A stretch of 64,000 bases of DNA from Lutibacter sp. HS1-25. Its GTDB lineage: Bacteria > Bacteroidota > Bacteroidia > Flavobacteriales > Flavobacteriaceae. The notes under the pieces were generated by a model. That model saw only the letters and a list, made by a program, of their open reading frames with translations. It was not told the DNA's origin and did no database searches. The DNA is taken from contig NZ_RHLN01000137.1 of assembly GCF_004121075.1 (NCBI RefSeq), positions 21,431 through 85,430 on the forward strand. The letters are read 5' to 3'. Position 1 is the first letter of the stretch, and each line of letters starts with the position of its first letter. A program made the translations under genes and the position numbers. Positions 35,561 to 43,711 of the stretch are shown in pieces.

Positions 35561-37450
35561 TTATTTTACCATTTGAAAACTACGTTTGATAAAGTCGGTT
35601 AATTCTTTACCTTGTAATAAGCCTTGAGATAGTTTAGCTAAGTCAAAAGCTTGTTGAATTAAACGTTCTTGTTTTTTCTTTGTTTTAGTATTTAAAATCT
35701 CACCAACCAATTCGTTATTAGTATTAACAACCAAGTTGTACATTTCAGGAAAATTACCAAATCCCATCATTCCACCACCACCAGTTGCCTGCATTTCTTT
35801 CATTCTACGCATAAATTCTGGCTGTGTTATAATAAACGGATTGGCATTAGAGTCCATAGCTTCTAATTGAACGGTGTATGTTTCTTTTGGAATCATTTCT
35901 TCAATTAGTGGTTTTAACTCTTCTTTTTCTTTGTCTGAAAGTTTACTAATTTTATCTTCATCTTTTTTAATTAAGTTGTCGATATGATCAGCATCAACAC
36001 GAACAAACTGAATTTTTTCTTTACTTCCTTCTAATTTTTGAATAAAGTGAGAAACAATAGGAGAATCTAATAACAATACTTCGTATCCTTTTTCTTTGGC
36101 AGCATCAATATAACTGTGTTGCGCTTTTTCGTTAGAAGCATATAAGATAATTAAATTACCATCCTTATCAGTTTGAGCAGGTTTAATTTTTTCTTCTAAT
36201 TCTGCAAAAGTATAATAGGTTTTATCAACTGTTGGGTACAATGCAAATTTGTCAGATTTTTCAAAGAATTTATCTTCAGAAAGCATTCCGTATTCAATAA
36301 TAACTTTGATATCATCCCATTTTTCTTCAAAACCTTTTCTGTCGTTATTAAATAAGCTCACTAATTTATCTGCTACCTTTCTGGTAATGTAACCAGAGAT
36401 TTTTTTAACAGCTCCATCAGCTTGTAAATAAGAACGAGAAACGTTTAACGGAATATCTGGTGAGTCTATAACTCCACGTAACATTTGTAAAAAGTCAGGT
36501 ACAATTCCTTCAACATTATCAGTAACAAATACTTGATTTTGATATAATTGTATTTTGTCTTTTGTTGGATCTAAATTTTTACTCAATTTAGGAAAATATA
36601 AAATTCCTGTTAAGTTAAACGGATGATCTACATTTAAATGAATGTGAAATAAAGGGTCTTCAAACTGCATTGGATACAATTCTCTGTAAAAAGTACTGTA
36701 ATCCTCATCAGTTAAATCTGCAGGTTTTTTTGTCCAAGCTGGATTTGGATTGTTGATAATGTTATCTACTGTAATTTTTTCTGGTTTTGCATCTTCTGCA
36801 GCACCTTCAGGTAATGGTAAAGTTTGTTCACGCGTTCCAAATTTAATTGGAATAGGCATAAATTTATTGTATTTACTTAGTAACTGAGTAATTTTACTTT
36901 CTTCTAAAAATTCTAAAGAATCGTCGTCAATATGTAAAACAATTTCAGAACCTCTTTCGGTTTTGTCAGTTTCTTCTAAAGTATATTGTGGACTTCCGTC
37001 ACATTCCCATCTTACAGCTTTTGAGCCTTCTTGAAATGATTTTGTGTAAATTTCAACTTTATGAGCAACCATAAATGAAGAATAAAAACCTAAACCAAAA
37101 TGACCAATAATTCCGGTGTCTTCAACTTTGTCTTTGTATTTTTCAACAAATTCTTCAGCACCAGAAAAAGCAACCTGATTGATGTATTTTTCAACCTCTT
37201 CACCAGTCATACCAATACCTTGGTCAATAATTCTAATTTCTTTTTTCTCTTTATCTATTTTAATTTCAATCATTGGAGAACCAATATCTCCTTTAACTTC
37301 ACCTAAAGTAGATAAATGCTTTAATTTAAGTGTAGCGTCTGTTGCATTCGAAATTAATTCACGTAAAAAAATTTCGTGATCAGAATACAAGAATTTTTTA
37401 ATAATTGGAAAAATATTTTCAGCCGTTACATTAATACTTCCTGTTGTCAT
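35561..37450 (-). CDS. htpG: Molecular chaperone HtpG (Hsp90)
   Basis: The 629 residues begin with the GHKL ATPase domain: FLRELISNATDA, IDQGIGMTGEEV and GHFGLGFYSSFMVA are its nucleotide-binding motifs. The middle domain has the catalytic-loop Arg in PLNVSRSYLQ and FFEKSDKFALYP. The C-terminal dimer domain is present to the end. As usual for bacterial Hsp90 the charged linker is short (residues about 215-230). It helps client proteins fold in the cytoplasm and is normally heat-induced; no heat-shock operator is evident upstream. Confidence 0.96.
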   Translation of the reverse strand: MTTGSINVTAENIFPIIKKFLYSDHEIFLRELISNATDATLKLKHLSTLGEVKGDIGSPMIEIKIDKEKKEIRIIDQGIGMTGEEVEKYINQVAFSGAEEFVEKYKDKVEDTGIIGHFGLGFYSSFMVAHKVEIYTKSFQEGSKAVRWECDGSPQYTLEETDKTERGSEIVLHIDDDSLEFLEESKITQLLSKYNKFMPIPIKFGTREQTLPLPEGAAEDAKPEKITVDNIINNPNPAWTKKPADLTDEDYSTFYRELYPMQFEDPLFHIHLNVDHPFNLTGILYFPKLSKNLDPTKDKIQLYQNQVFVTDNVEGIVPDFLQMLRGVIDSPDIPLNVSRSYLQADGAVKKISGYITRKVADKLVSLFNNDRKGFEEKWDDIKVIIEYGMLSEDKFFEKSDKFALYPTVDKTYYTFAELEEKIKPAQTDKDGNLIILYASNEKAQHSYIDAAKEKGYEVLLLDSPIVSHFIQKLEGSKEKIQFVRVDADHIDNLIKKDEDKISKLSDKEKEELKPLIEEMIPKETYTVQLEAMDSNANPFIITQPEFMRRMKEMQATGGGGMMGFGNFPEMYNLVVNTNNELVGEILNTKTKKKQERLIQQAFDLAKLSQGLLQGKELTDFIKRSFQMVK

Positions 37451-37606
37451 ATTTATATTTTTTTAATTTTAGTTTAATGATTAGTGTATAGTCAAAAAAA
37501 ATACCAAACTAGCTTAGGTGACATAATGACATTTAGCAATGACAATCTTTCGTGTATTAAGATTGCTTGGTTTTTAGTATTTTTAAATTCTGAAAAAAAG
37601 CACAAT

Positions 37607-38296
37607 ATGGCAATAGACAATTATATTTTAGTTGAAGGTTTTAAACATTTAAAATACAATCCTGTTATTTATACTGCAAATGAAATGATGGAGCGTAGTA
37701 AAAATTATTTTGAATTGATGCATAAGCGCCGTTCTGTACGTGAATTTTCAGATAAAGAAATTCCTATTGAAATTATTCAAAATATTATTAAAACAGCCGC
37801 TACAGCCCCATCAGGAGCTAACAAGCAGCCTTGGACTTTTTGTGTTGTAAAAAATGCTGAAATTAAAAGAAAAATTAGATTGGCTGCTGAAGAAGAGGAA
37901 CGAAAAAGTTATGATGAAAGGATGAGCGAAACGTGGTTAGAAGATTTGAAAAAGTTGGGAACAGACGCTAACAAACCTTTTTTAGAAAAAGCACCATATT
38001 TAATCGTTGTTTTTAAGCGACCTTTTGAAGTTGATGCTAACGGTAATAAACATCAAAATTATTATGTAAATGAATCGGTTGGTTTGGCCTGTGGAATTTT
38101 AATTTCAGCTATTCACAATGCAGGGTTAGTAACTTTAACGCATACCCCAAGTCCTATGCGTTTTTTAGAGAAAATATTGGATAGACCAAAAAACGAACGT
38201 GCTTTTTTGTTGTTACCTGTTGGTTATGGAGCTGCAGAAATGTATGTTCCAGATATTTGCAGAAAATCACTTGATGAGGTTGTTAAAATGTATTAA
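37607..38296 (+). CDS. Iodotyrosine deiodinase-like nitroreductase-fold flavoprotein
   Basis: From the ATG at 37607 it has 229 residues; a frame open from 37484 adds an unlikely N-terminus. FMN-binding motifs RRSVREFS (about residues 41-48) and APSGANKQPW (67-76) are those of the nitroreductase fold. The lid region carries Glu98, Tyr102 and Lys123 with spacing E-x3-Y-x20-K, which is the spacing of the substrate-binding triad in animal iodotyrosine deiodinase, and the surrounding WLEDLKKL and YYVNESVGLACGIL fit that family as well. It probably reductively removes halogen from halotyrosines; a general nitroreductase role is less likely. Confidence 0.85.
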   Translation: MAIDNYILVEGFKHLKYNPVIYTANEMMERSKNYFELMHKRRSVREFSDKEIPIEIIQNIIKTAATAPSGANKQPWTFCVVKNAEIKRKIRLAAEEEERKSYDERMSETWLEDLKKLGTDANKPFLEKAPYLIVVFKRPFEVDANGNKHQNYYVNESVGLACGILISAIHNAGLVTLTHTPSPMRFLEKILDRPKNERAFLLLPVGYGAAEMYVPDICRKSLDEVVKMY

Positions 38297-38391
38297 GATA
38301 TGATAAATATTTTTACTATATTTCGTTGCAGTTATCGTGTATTAAGGCACTGAATTAACATAATAATAACTGTTATATAATAAGGTTTTAG

Positions 38392-38399
38392 TAAGTTTG
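38392..38399 (+). promoter_or_regulatory. -7 element of the FabH-like gene
   Basis: TAAGTTTG matches TAnnTTTG and lies 26 bp before the ATG at 38426. Confidence 0.4.
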
Positions 38400-38425
38400 A
38401 ATTTAATAAATTATAATTAAAAAGT

Positions 38426-39433
38426 ATGTATAATTCGAGGATTACAGGGTTGGGATATTATGTCCCAGATAATATTGTGACAAATGACGATTTATCGAAA
38501 ATAATTGATACGAACGATGAGTGGATACAAGAAAGAACTGGTATTCAGGAACGTAGATGGATTACTGAAGGAAGTGAAGATACATCGGCTGTAATGGGTG
38601 CAAAAGCAGCTAAAATAGCCATTGAAAGAGCCGGATTAACACCAAAAGATATAGATTTTATTGTATTTGCAACATTGAGCCCAGATTATTATTTTCCAGG
38701 TTGTGGTGTGCAAATTCAAGAAATGCTAGATATGAGAACTGTTGGTGCATTGGATGTTCGCAACCAATGTTCGGGGTTTGTTTATGCATTGTCTGTTGCA
38801 GATCAGTTTATTAAAACGGGAATGTATAAAAACATATTGGTTGTTGGTTCTGAGTTTCATTCTGGTGGCTTGGATAAAACAACGCGAGGTAGAGGTGTTT
38901 CAGTAATTTTTGGTGATGGAGCAGGAGCAGCTGTATTGTCAAGATCTGAAGATAGTACTAGAGGAATTTTATCGTCTCATTTACATTCTGAAGGAAAACA
39001 TGCCGAAGAATTAACTGTTTTAGCACCAAGTATTCGTCATTGGGTTCCTGCAATTTTAGCAGCCAATGATGCTAGTGACGAATCGTATTTCCCTTATATG
39101 AATGGAACTTTTGTATTTAAACATGCTGTTGTTCGATTTTCAGAAGTAATTATGGAAGGCTTAAAAACCAACAATTTAGATGTTTCAGATATTGACATGT
39201 TAATACCGCATCAGGCCAATTTAAGAATTTCTCAGTTTATTCAAAATAAGTTTAAATTAACTGATGATCAGGTTTTTAATAATATTATGAAATATGGAAA
39301 CACAACTGCAGCTTCAGTAATTATAGCACTTACAGAAGCTTGGGAGTTAGGTAAAATTAAAGACAATGATTTGGTTGTTTTGGCCGCTTTTGGTAGTGGA
39401 TTTACTTGGGGAAGTGTTGTTATTAGGTGGTAA
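38426..39433 (+). CDS. 3-oxoacyl-ACP synthase III family protein (FabH-like)
   Basis: The 335-residue protein has the ketosynthase III active site: Cys in VRNQCSGFVYAL (about residue 115), His in LIPHQANLRIS (about 263) and Asn in YGNTTAAS (about 293). It begins YNSRITGLGYYVPDNIVTN as in FabH. Enzymes of this type start fatty-acid synthesis by joining acyl-CoA to malonyl-ACP, but Bacteroidota have several FabH copies and some make specialised acyl chains. No other fatty-acid gene is adjacent, so the exact acyl donor is open. A terminator follows. Confidence 0.9.
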   Translation: MYNSRITGLGYYVPDNIVTNDDLSKIIDTNDEWIQERTGIQERRWITEGSEDTSAVMGAKAAKIAIERAGLTPKDIDFIVFATLSPDYYFPGCGVQIQEMLDMRTVGALDVRNQCSGFVYALSVADQFIKTGMYKNILVVGSEFHSGGLDKTTRGRGVSVIFGDGAGAAVLSRSEDSTRGILSSHLHSEGKHAEELTVLAPSIRHWVPAILAANDASDESYFPYMNGTFVFKHAVVRFSEVIMEGLKTNNLDVSDIDMLIPHQANLRISQFIQNKFKLTDDQVFNNIMKYGNTTAASVIIALTEAWELGKIKDNDLVVLAAFGSGFTWGSVVIRW

Positions 39434-39447
39434 TATTAAATTAAATT

Positions 39448-39482
39448 AAAAGCTTCTAATATAAAAAATTAGAAGCTTTTTT
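39448..39482 (+). terminator. Intrinsic terminator after the FabH-like gene
   Basis: AAAAGCTTCTAAT pairs with ATTAGAAGCTTTT around a 7-nt loop, followed by TT and TG. Confidence 0.88.
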
Positions 39483-39516
39483 GTATATTTAAGAGTTTTA
39501 TAAAAGTGATTGAATT

Positions 39517-39524
39517 TATTTTTG
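39517..39524 (+). promoter_or_regulatory. -7 element of the CoA-binding protein gene
   Basis: TATTTTTG matches TAnnTTTG and lies 25 bp before the ATG at 39550. Confidence 0.4.
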
Positions 39525-39549
39525 TATTAGCTAATTAAAACAGTAAGGT

Positions 39550-39909
39550 ATGAGTAAAACATTAGTTTTGGGAGCATCCGTAACTCCAAGTCAATATTCA
39601 AATATTGCAATTAACAGGTTGGTAGATAATAATATTAAAGTTGTTGCCATTGGAAAAAAAGAAGCAATTGTAAAAGGTGTGAAAATTGTTACAACACCTG
39701 AAAAATTTGAAGATATTGATACGGTAAATTTGTATTTAAATGCAAATAATCAAAAAGCCTATTACGATTATATTGTAGGTTTAAAACCAAGGCGCGTGAT
39801 TTTTAATCCTGGTGCTGAAAATGAGGAACTTGAAAAAATTCTCACTTCAAATAACATTGCTTTTGAAAGGTCTTGCTCACTTGTTTTATTAAGTTTAGGT
39901 GAGTATTAA
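39550..39909 (+). CDS. CoA-binding domain protein
   Basis: The 119-residue protein is a single Rossmann-like domain of the CoA-binding type: KTLVLGASVTPSQYSNIA at the start, VVAIGKK and VDTVNLYLN in the middle and RVIFNPGAENEELE near the end. These small proteins (YccU-like) bind CoA, but their role is unknown. It is about 40 bp upstream of a J-domain-like gene on the same strand. Confidence 0.85.
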   Translation: MSKTLVLGASVTPSQYSNIAINRLVDNNIKVVAIGKKEAIVKGVKIVTTPEKFEDIDTVNLYLNANNQKAYYDYIVGLKPRRVIFNPGAENEELEKILTSNNIAFERSCSLVLLSLGEY

Positions 39910-39951
39910 TACAAAATTTTCATAAGTCTTTTAAGTGTCTATTTTATTAAA

Positions 39952-40674
39952 ATGTCCCAAGATATTTTTCCTATAACAAATCATGAAAATACCCAAGAAC
40001 AGCTAAAAGCAAGGTTGGTTATTTTAAAACAGGAATTTAATGCTATTGAGAACCAAATAACAGCTTTTGAAACAATGCTGCGTTCGCATTTAGAAAATGA
40101 AATTATTGAAGAACATGAACTAAATGCCTTATATAAGCAACTACAAAGAGACAAAAAAGAGAAACGACTAGCTCAAAAAAAGCGCGGAAAAAAATTCAAA
40201 GAATCTAAAAGTTTAAAAGTTTTAGCTAAAACTGCACCTGAAAAATCTTCTGTTGAAGATCAAAAGGAGAGAAAACGCTTGTATAGAGAGGCCATGTTAT
40301 TTACGCATCCAGACACATTTTCTATGCAAGAAGATAAAATTGGTTTGGCAACAGAAATAACTGCTAAGCTAATAGAAATTTACCAATCGGGTAATTTGGA
40401 AAAGTTATACAATTATCACGCTCATATTTGTAGTGGAAATGCTTTTTCTCAAAATATAAATTATAAACCAGCAAATGCTACTGATTTTAAAGATCAGTAT
40501 TTAGAAAAAGAAATTGCTGAAATAGAACAATTGATAATTGAAACCAAAAATAAGCACACATACAAAGTATTAACAGAATATGAAAATCCATTAACTTTTG
40601 TTGATGAGCTAAAAGCGTATTATGTTGATCGAATTTTTAAGTTGAAAAAACGAACTAGAAAGGTTAGAATTTAA
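39952..40674 (+). CDS. J-domain-like coiled-coil protein
   Basis: This 240-residue protein has an N-terminal coiled coil (about residues 12-75), a Lys-rich linker (76-105) and a DnaJ-like segment (about 106-155) with KRLYREAMLFTHPDTFS, where HPD is the motif that stimulates Hsp70 ATPase. The C-terminal 80 residues are helical. It is probably a cytoplasmic co-chaperone-like protein, but it lacks the Gly/Phe region and zinc domain of DnaJ. Its function is not known. It converges on yceI with only 16 bp between stop codons. Confidence 0.65.
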   Translation: MSQDIFPITNHENTQEQLKARLVILKQEFNAIENQITAFETMLRSHLENEIIEEHELNALYKQLQRDKKEKRLAQKKRGKKFKESKSLKVLAKTAPEKSSVEDQKERKRLYREAMLFTHPDTFSMQEDKIGLATEITAKLIEIYQSGNLEKLYNYHAHICSGNAFSQNINYKPANATDFKDQYLEKEIAEIEQLIIETKNKHTYKVLTEYENPLTFVDELKAYYVDRIFKLKKRTRKVRI

Positions 40675-40680
40675 AAGTAC

Positions 40681-40719
40681 AAGTTTCTACTTATTCAGTT
40701 TTTAAATAAGTAACAACTT
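40681..40719. terminator. Hairpin overlapping the 3' end of the yceI-like gene
   Basis: AAGTTTCTACTTATT (40681-40695) pairs with AATAAGTAACAACTT (40705-40719) with two mismatches around a 9-nt loop. It covers the yceI-like stop codon and last codons and lies 6 bp after the J-domain gene. It has no clear U-tract. Confidence 0.5.
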
Positions 40720-41314
40720 CAATTTTAACTTCGCTCCAGGTTTTTGAAATACCGTCTTCACCTTTATGCAAATCTTTACAAACTAAATTTAAAGCTTCAA
40801 TAGCGGTTTGAGTTTTCCAATTATCTAAGTCCATTACAGCTTCAATACTCACCATTTGATCACTAATAACATAGGTAATAGGCAATTGTTGAGAAACACC
40901 ATTCATGGTTATTTCAGCGCTTCCAGCAGTTTCATTTTCCATATGAAGAGTCCCAGTAATTTGAGCTGTATTTTCCATACTACCAAAGAAGAATTTTTTT
41001 AGTTTAGCATCTCTAATAGTGTCATTTGTACTTAAACTGTTTACAGGAATACTAAATTTTAAATTATCCAAAGCTTCTTTTGCTGAATTTGCTTTTGTAA
41101 CATTTTCAACAGTAAAAGTAGAAAATTTACCTTTTACAGGAACCTTGCTTGTGGTTTTATAAGCTGTCCAATTTATTGTTGTTGTATTAATATCAACTAC
41201 ATAATTTTTTTCAGCAGTTTTTTCTAAAGTTTCTTCTTTTTTTACGTTTTCTTTACAAGATACAATTATTGATGATGCAACAATTAATAAGCTTAATAGG
41301 TATATTTTTTTCAT
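40691..41314 (-). CDS. YceI-family lipoprotein
   Basis: The 207-residue protein has a lipoprotein signal (ASSIIVS-C20) and then the YceI lipocalin-like domain: TTINWTAYKTTSKVPVKGKFS near the start, and ITGTLHMENETAG and EITMNGVSQQLPITY later. YceI proteins form a beta-barrel that binds isoprenoid or other lipid chains in the periplasm. It is the last gene of the rsfS-to-yceI run, 2 bp after the acyl-CoA-binding protein, so a lipid-related role fits. The ligand is unknown. Confidence 0.85.
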   Translation of the reverse strand: MKKIYLLSLLIVASSIIVSCKENVKKEETLEKTAEKNYVVDINTTTINWTAYKTTSKVPVKGKFSTFTVENVTKANSAKEALDNLKFSIPVNSLSTNDTIRDAKLKKFFFGSMENTAQITGTLHMENETAGSAEITMNGVSQQLPITYVISDQMVSIEAVMDLDNWKTQTAIEALNLVCKDLHKGEDGISKTWSEVKIEVVTYLKTE

Positions 41315-41316
41315 AA

Positions 41317-41583
41317 TTAAGTATTTTTTAAATGTTTATTAACAAGTTTAATGTATTCTTTTTTAGCTTCTTTTTCTGAAACATGATTTAATTGAAACCA
41401 AGCATTTAATTTAAAAGCATTTCTTAGTTCGTCTGATGCGCCTACAGATAAATTGTAATTATTACCTTTAGTAGCTTGCTTATAATATGCATAAAACTGT
41501 AGCATTACATCTGGAGGTAGTTTAATACTAGTTGTAGATGCAATTTGATAGGCTTCTTCAAATTTTTTATCTAATTCGTCCAT
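41317..41583 (-). CDS. Acyl-CoA-binding protein
   Basis: The 88-residue protein is a full ACBP domain: FEEAYQIAST, then LPPDVMLQFYAYYKQATKGN with the conserved YKQAT, and FKLNAWFQLNHVSEKEAKKEYI with the conserved K..AW. ACBPs bind long-chain acyl-CoA with four helices and are common in eukaryotes but found in only some bacteria. In this operon it follows psd and cdsA, so it probably handles acyl groups for phospholipid metabolism. Confidence 0.92.
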   Translation of the reverse strand: MDELDKKFEEAYQIASTTSIKLPPDVMLQFYAYYKQATKGNNYNLSVGASDELRNAFKLNAWFQLNHVSEKEAKKEYIKLVNKHLKNT

Positions 41584-41607
41584 AAACCTTACAATTTTTT
41601 TATTTTA

Positions 41608-42258
41608 CTATAAAGTAGCTATAATTTGCTCACCACCTTTAACAGTGTCGTTCAAATTTACAATAACTTTAGTTGTAAGCGGTAAAAATAAATCAACTCT
41701 AGATCCAAATTTAATAAATCCAGCGTCTGTACCTTGAATTACTTGCATTTCTGGCTTTGCATAATTAACAATACGTTTTGCGAGGGCTCCTGCAATTTGA
41801 CGATATAAAATTTCGCCACTTACTTCATTTTCAACAACAATGGTAGTTCGTTCATTTTCTTCGGAAGCCTTTGGATGCCAAGCAACTAAATATTTTCCAG
41901 GATGATATTTGCTGTAATTTATTTTTCCACTTAAAGGGTATCTTGTAACATGAACATTTATAGGAGACATAAATATTGAAACCTGAAGCCTTTGATCTTT
42001 AAAATATTCTTTTTCATAAACTTCTTCAATTACAACAACTTTTCCGTCTACAGGTGCAATAATATGGTTATTATTTACAACTGTATTTCTTTTTGGGTTT
42101 CTAAAAAACTGTAGAATTATAATATAAAATAGCAATAAAATAATTGCCAAAGTTTTTCCAACCCAGTTAATCGTAATAAACTTATCGATAACTATAATTC
42201 CAATACCAACCAACAATGTGGCTGCCAAAATAATTTTACGACCTTCTTTATGAAACAT
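41608..42258 (-). CDS. psd: Phosphatidylserine decarboxylase (short form)
   Basis: The 216-residue protein has two N-terminal hydrophobic segments (about residues 8-25 and 30-48), then IAPVDGKVVVIEE, the SIFMSPINVHVTRYP motif and FGSRVDLFLP, in which the Gly-Ser pair is the self-cleavage site that creates the pyruvoyl group. It is the short type found in many bacteria. It converts phosphatidylserine to phosphatidylethanolamine, the main lipid of Bacteroidota. It is 2 bp downstream of cdsA, the enzyme that makes the CDP-diacylglycerol used for phosphatidylserine synthesis. Confidence 0.93.
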   Translation of the reverse strand: MFHKEGRKIILAATLLVGIGIIVIDKFITINWVGKTLAIILLLFYIIILQFFRNPKRNTVVNNNHIIAPVDGKVVVIEEVYEKEYFKDQRLQVSIFMSPINVHVTRYPLSGKINYSKYHPGKYLVAWHPKASEENERTTIVVENEVSGEILYRQIAGALAKRIVNYAKPEMQVIQGTDAGFIKFGSRVDLFLPLTTKVIVNLNDTVKGGEQIIATL

Positions 42259-42260
42259 AA

Positions 42261-43076
42261 TTATTGTGCTACTTGTAAATAAATAAAAATAAATGGTGCT
42301 GCAAATATAACACTATCAAACCTATCTAAAAAACCACCGTGTCCAGGTATAAAATTACTACTGTCTTTAACACCGGCCTGACGTTTAAACATGGATTCTA
42401 TCAAATCGCCTAATACACCAAATATACTAACTATACCTGCAATTACAACCCATCTGTCTAGAGATAGTGTTGTGAAAAATTTAGCCAATACAAAGCTAGC
42501 TATAAATGTAAAAACCATACCGCCAATAAAACCTTCTATTGTTTTATTGGGTGAAATACGTTCTAATAATTTATGTTTTCCAAAATTTTTCCCAATTAAA
42601 AAAGCAAAAGTATCACTGGTCCAAATTAATATAAAAACACCTAAAATGGTTGTGTTTACATAGTTATAATCTGTATTTAAAAATGGTATTTGAACCATTA
42701 ATGTAAATGGTACAACGATGTAAATAATAGTTAAAAATATTTTACCTAAATGACTTATAACGTCTTCTTTTTTTGCCAATAGTATAGATGCAAAAGATAT
42801 AAATATGGTTAAAAACAATAAAACACCCACGTATTCATAAATTGTAATTGAAGGGAGGTCTTCTACATTTAAAATATTTCCAAAAATAAAAAGTTGTGTT
42901 CCTATTAAATACGGGAAAACACTTTTTAATTTTATCATTTTTTGGAATTCGTACAAGCAAAAAATCATTAAGACAAAAAAAAGTGAAATAAAAGATATTT
43001 TACTAAATAGTATTGCAAATATTAACACACTAACAAAAACCAATCCTGATAGTGCACGTTTTGAAAGTTTTTTCAT
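42261..43076 (-). CDS. cdsA: Phosphatidate cytidylyltransferase
   Basis: The 271-residue membrane protein has about seven to eight hydrophobic segments and the CdsA C-terminal signature around SNFIPGHGGFLDRFDSVIFAAP (key residues G, H, G, G, D, R, D) as well as SDTFAFLIGKNFGKHKL and SPNKTIEGFIGG. It makes CDP-diacylglycerol from phosphatidic acid and CTP in the inner membrane. It stands between the LUD-domain gene and psd, with gaps of 3 and 2 bp. Confidence 0.95.
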   Translation of the reverse strand: MKKLSKRALSGLVFVSVLIFAILFSKISFISLFFVLMIFCLYEFQKMIKLKSVFPYLIGTQLFIFGNILNVEDLPSITIYEYVGVLLFLTIFISFASILLAKKEDVISHLGKIFLTIIYIVVPFTLMVQIPFLNTDYNYVNTTILGVFILIWTSDTFAFLIGKNFGKHKLLERISPNKTIEGFIGGMVFTFIASFVLAKFFTTLSLDRWVVIAGIVSIFGVLGDLIESMFKRQAGVKDSSNFIPGHGGFLDRFDSVIFAAPFIFIYLQVAQ

Positions 43077-43079
43077 AAA

Positions 43080-43667
43080 TTATAAATCTTCAAACAAAAG
43101 CAAATATAGGTTTTTTGCATTTGTACTACCATAACTCATAAAATCTTGACTTTCACTGTTAAGGTTGTAATTATTAATTGCACTAATATTACTAGGAATA
43201 TTTCCTTGATATCGTGTCTTTATACCTGTTAAACTTTCACCTTTAGATTTAACTAACTGACTAGTAGTTGCGTAAACGATAAAATCATCAGACAATTCAG
43301 GTATTTTAAATTCTTTTAATTGATTGGATGAAAATAAAATACTGCCATTTTCAGAAATTAAATGCTCACATCCGCAAAAAAGAGGATGTTTTTTACTGAA
43401 TTTATTTGTTGTTTCAACGTTTATTGTTTTAATAAGTTTCAATAAATCATAATCATTACAACTAACAGTTTCCCAAGAATTTTCATGAATAATATCAGAT
43501 AAATTCTTGGTTACTTCTTCTAATGTTGTGCAATAGAGAAATTTACCATTATTCTTGATAAATTTGTTTACAAATATTTGATCAAGTGGTAAATTATCGA
43601 ACTCTAAATCATTTGTTTTAGGTTCCTCCTCTTTGGGTGTGTTAAATAATTTTTTGAAAAAACTCAT
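43080..43667 (-). CDS. LUD-domain protein (LutC/YkgG-like)
   Basis: The 195-residue protein begins with a short basic helix (MSFFKKLFNTPKEEE) and a linker, followed by a LUD domain (about residues 45-195) with CEHLISENGSILFSSNQLK and DFIVYATTSQLVKS. LUD proteins are part of lactate utilisation complexes (LutC), but here the partners LutA and LutB are absent. In flavobacteria this protein is regularly found between ftsH and cdsA and its role there is not known to me. Confidence 0.75.
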   Translation of the reverse strand: MSFFKKLFNTPKEEEPKTNDLEFDNLPLDQIFVNKFIKNNGKFLYCTTLEEVTKNLSDIIHENSWETVSCNDYDLLKLIKTINVETTNKFSKKHPLFCGCEHLISENGSILFSSNQLKEFKIPELSDDFIVYATTSQLVKSKGESLTGIKTRYQGNIPSNISAINNYNLNSESQDFMSYGSTNAKNLYLLLFEDL

Positions 43668-43711
43668 TAATATTTTTTGAATAAATCCAAAATTATAAAA
43701 AAGATATCAAT

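Noticed and set aside
37484..37606. N-terminal extension of the deiodinase-like protein
   Set aside because: The extra 41 residues do not resemble the family, which starts near the ATG at 37607.
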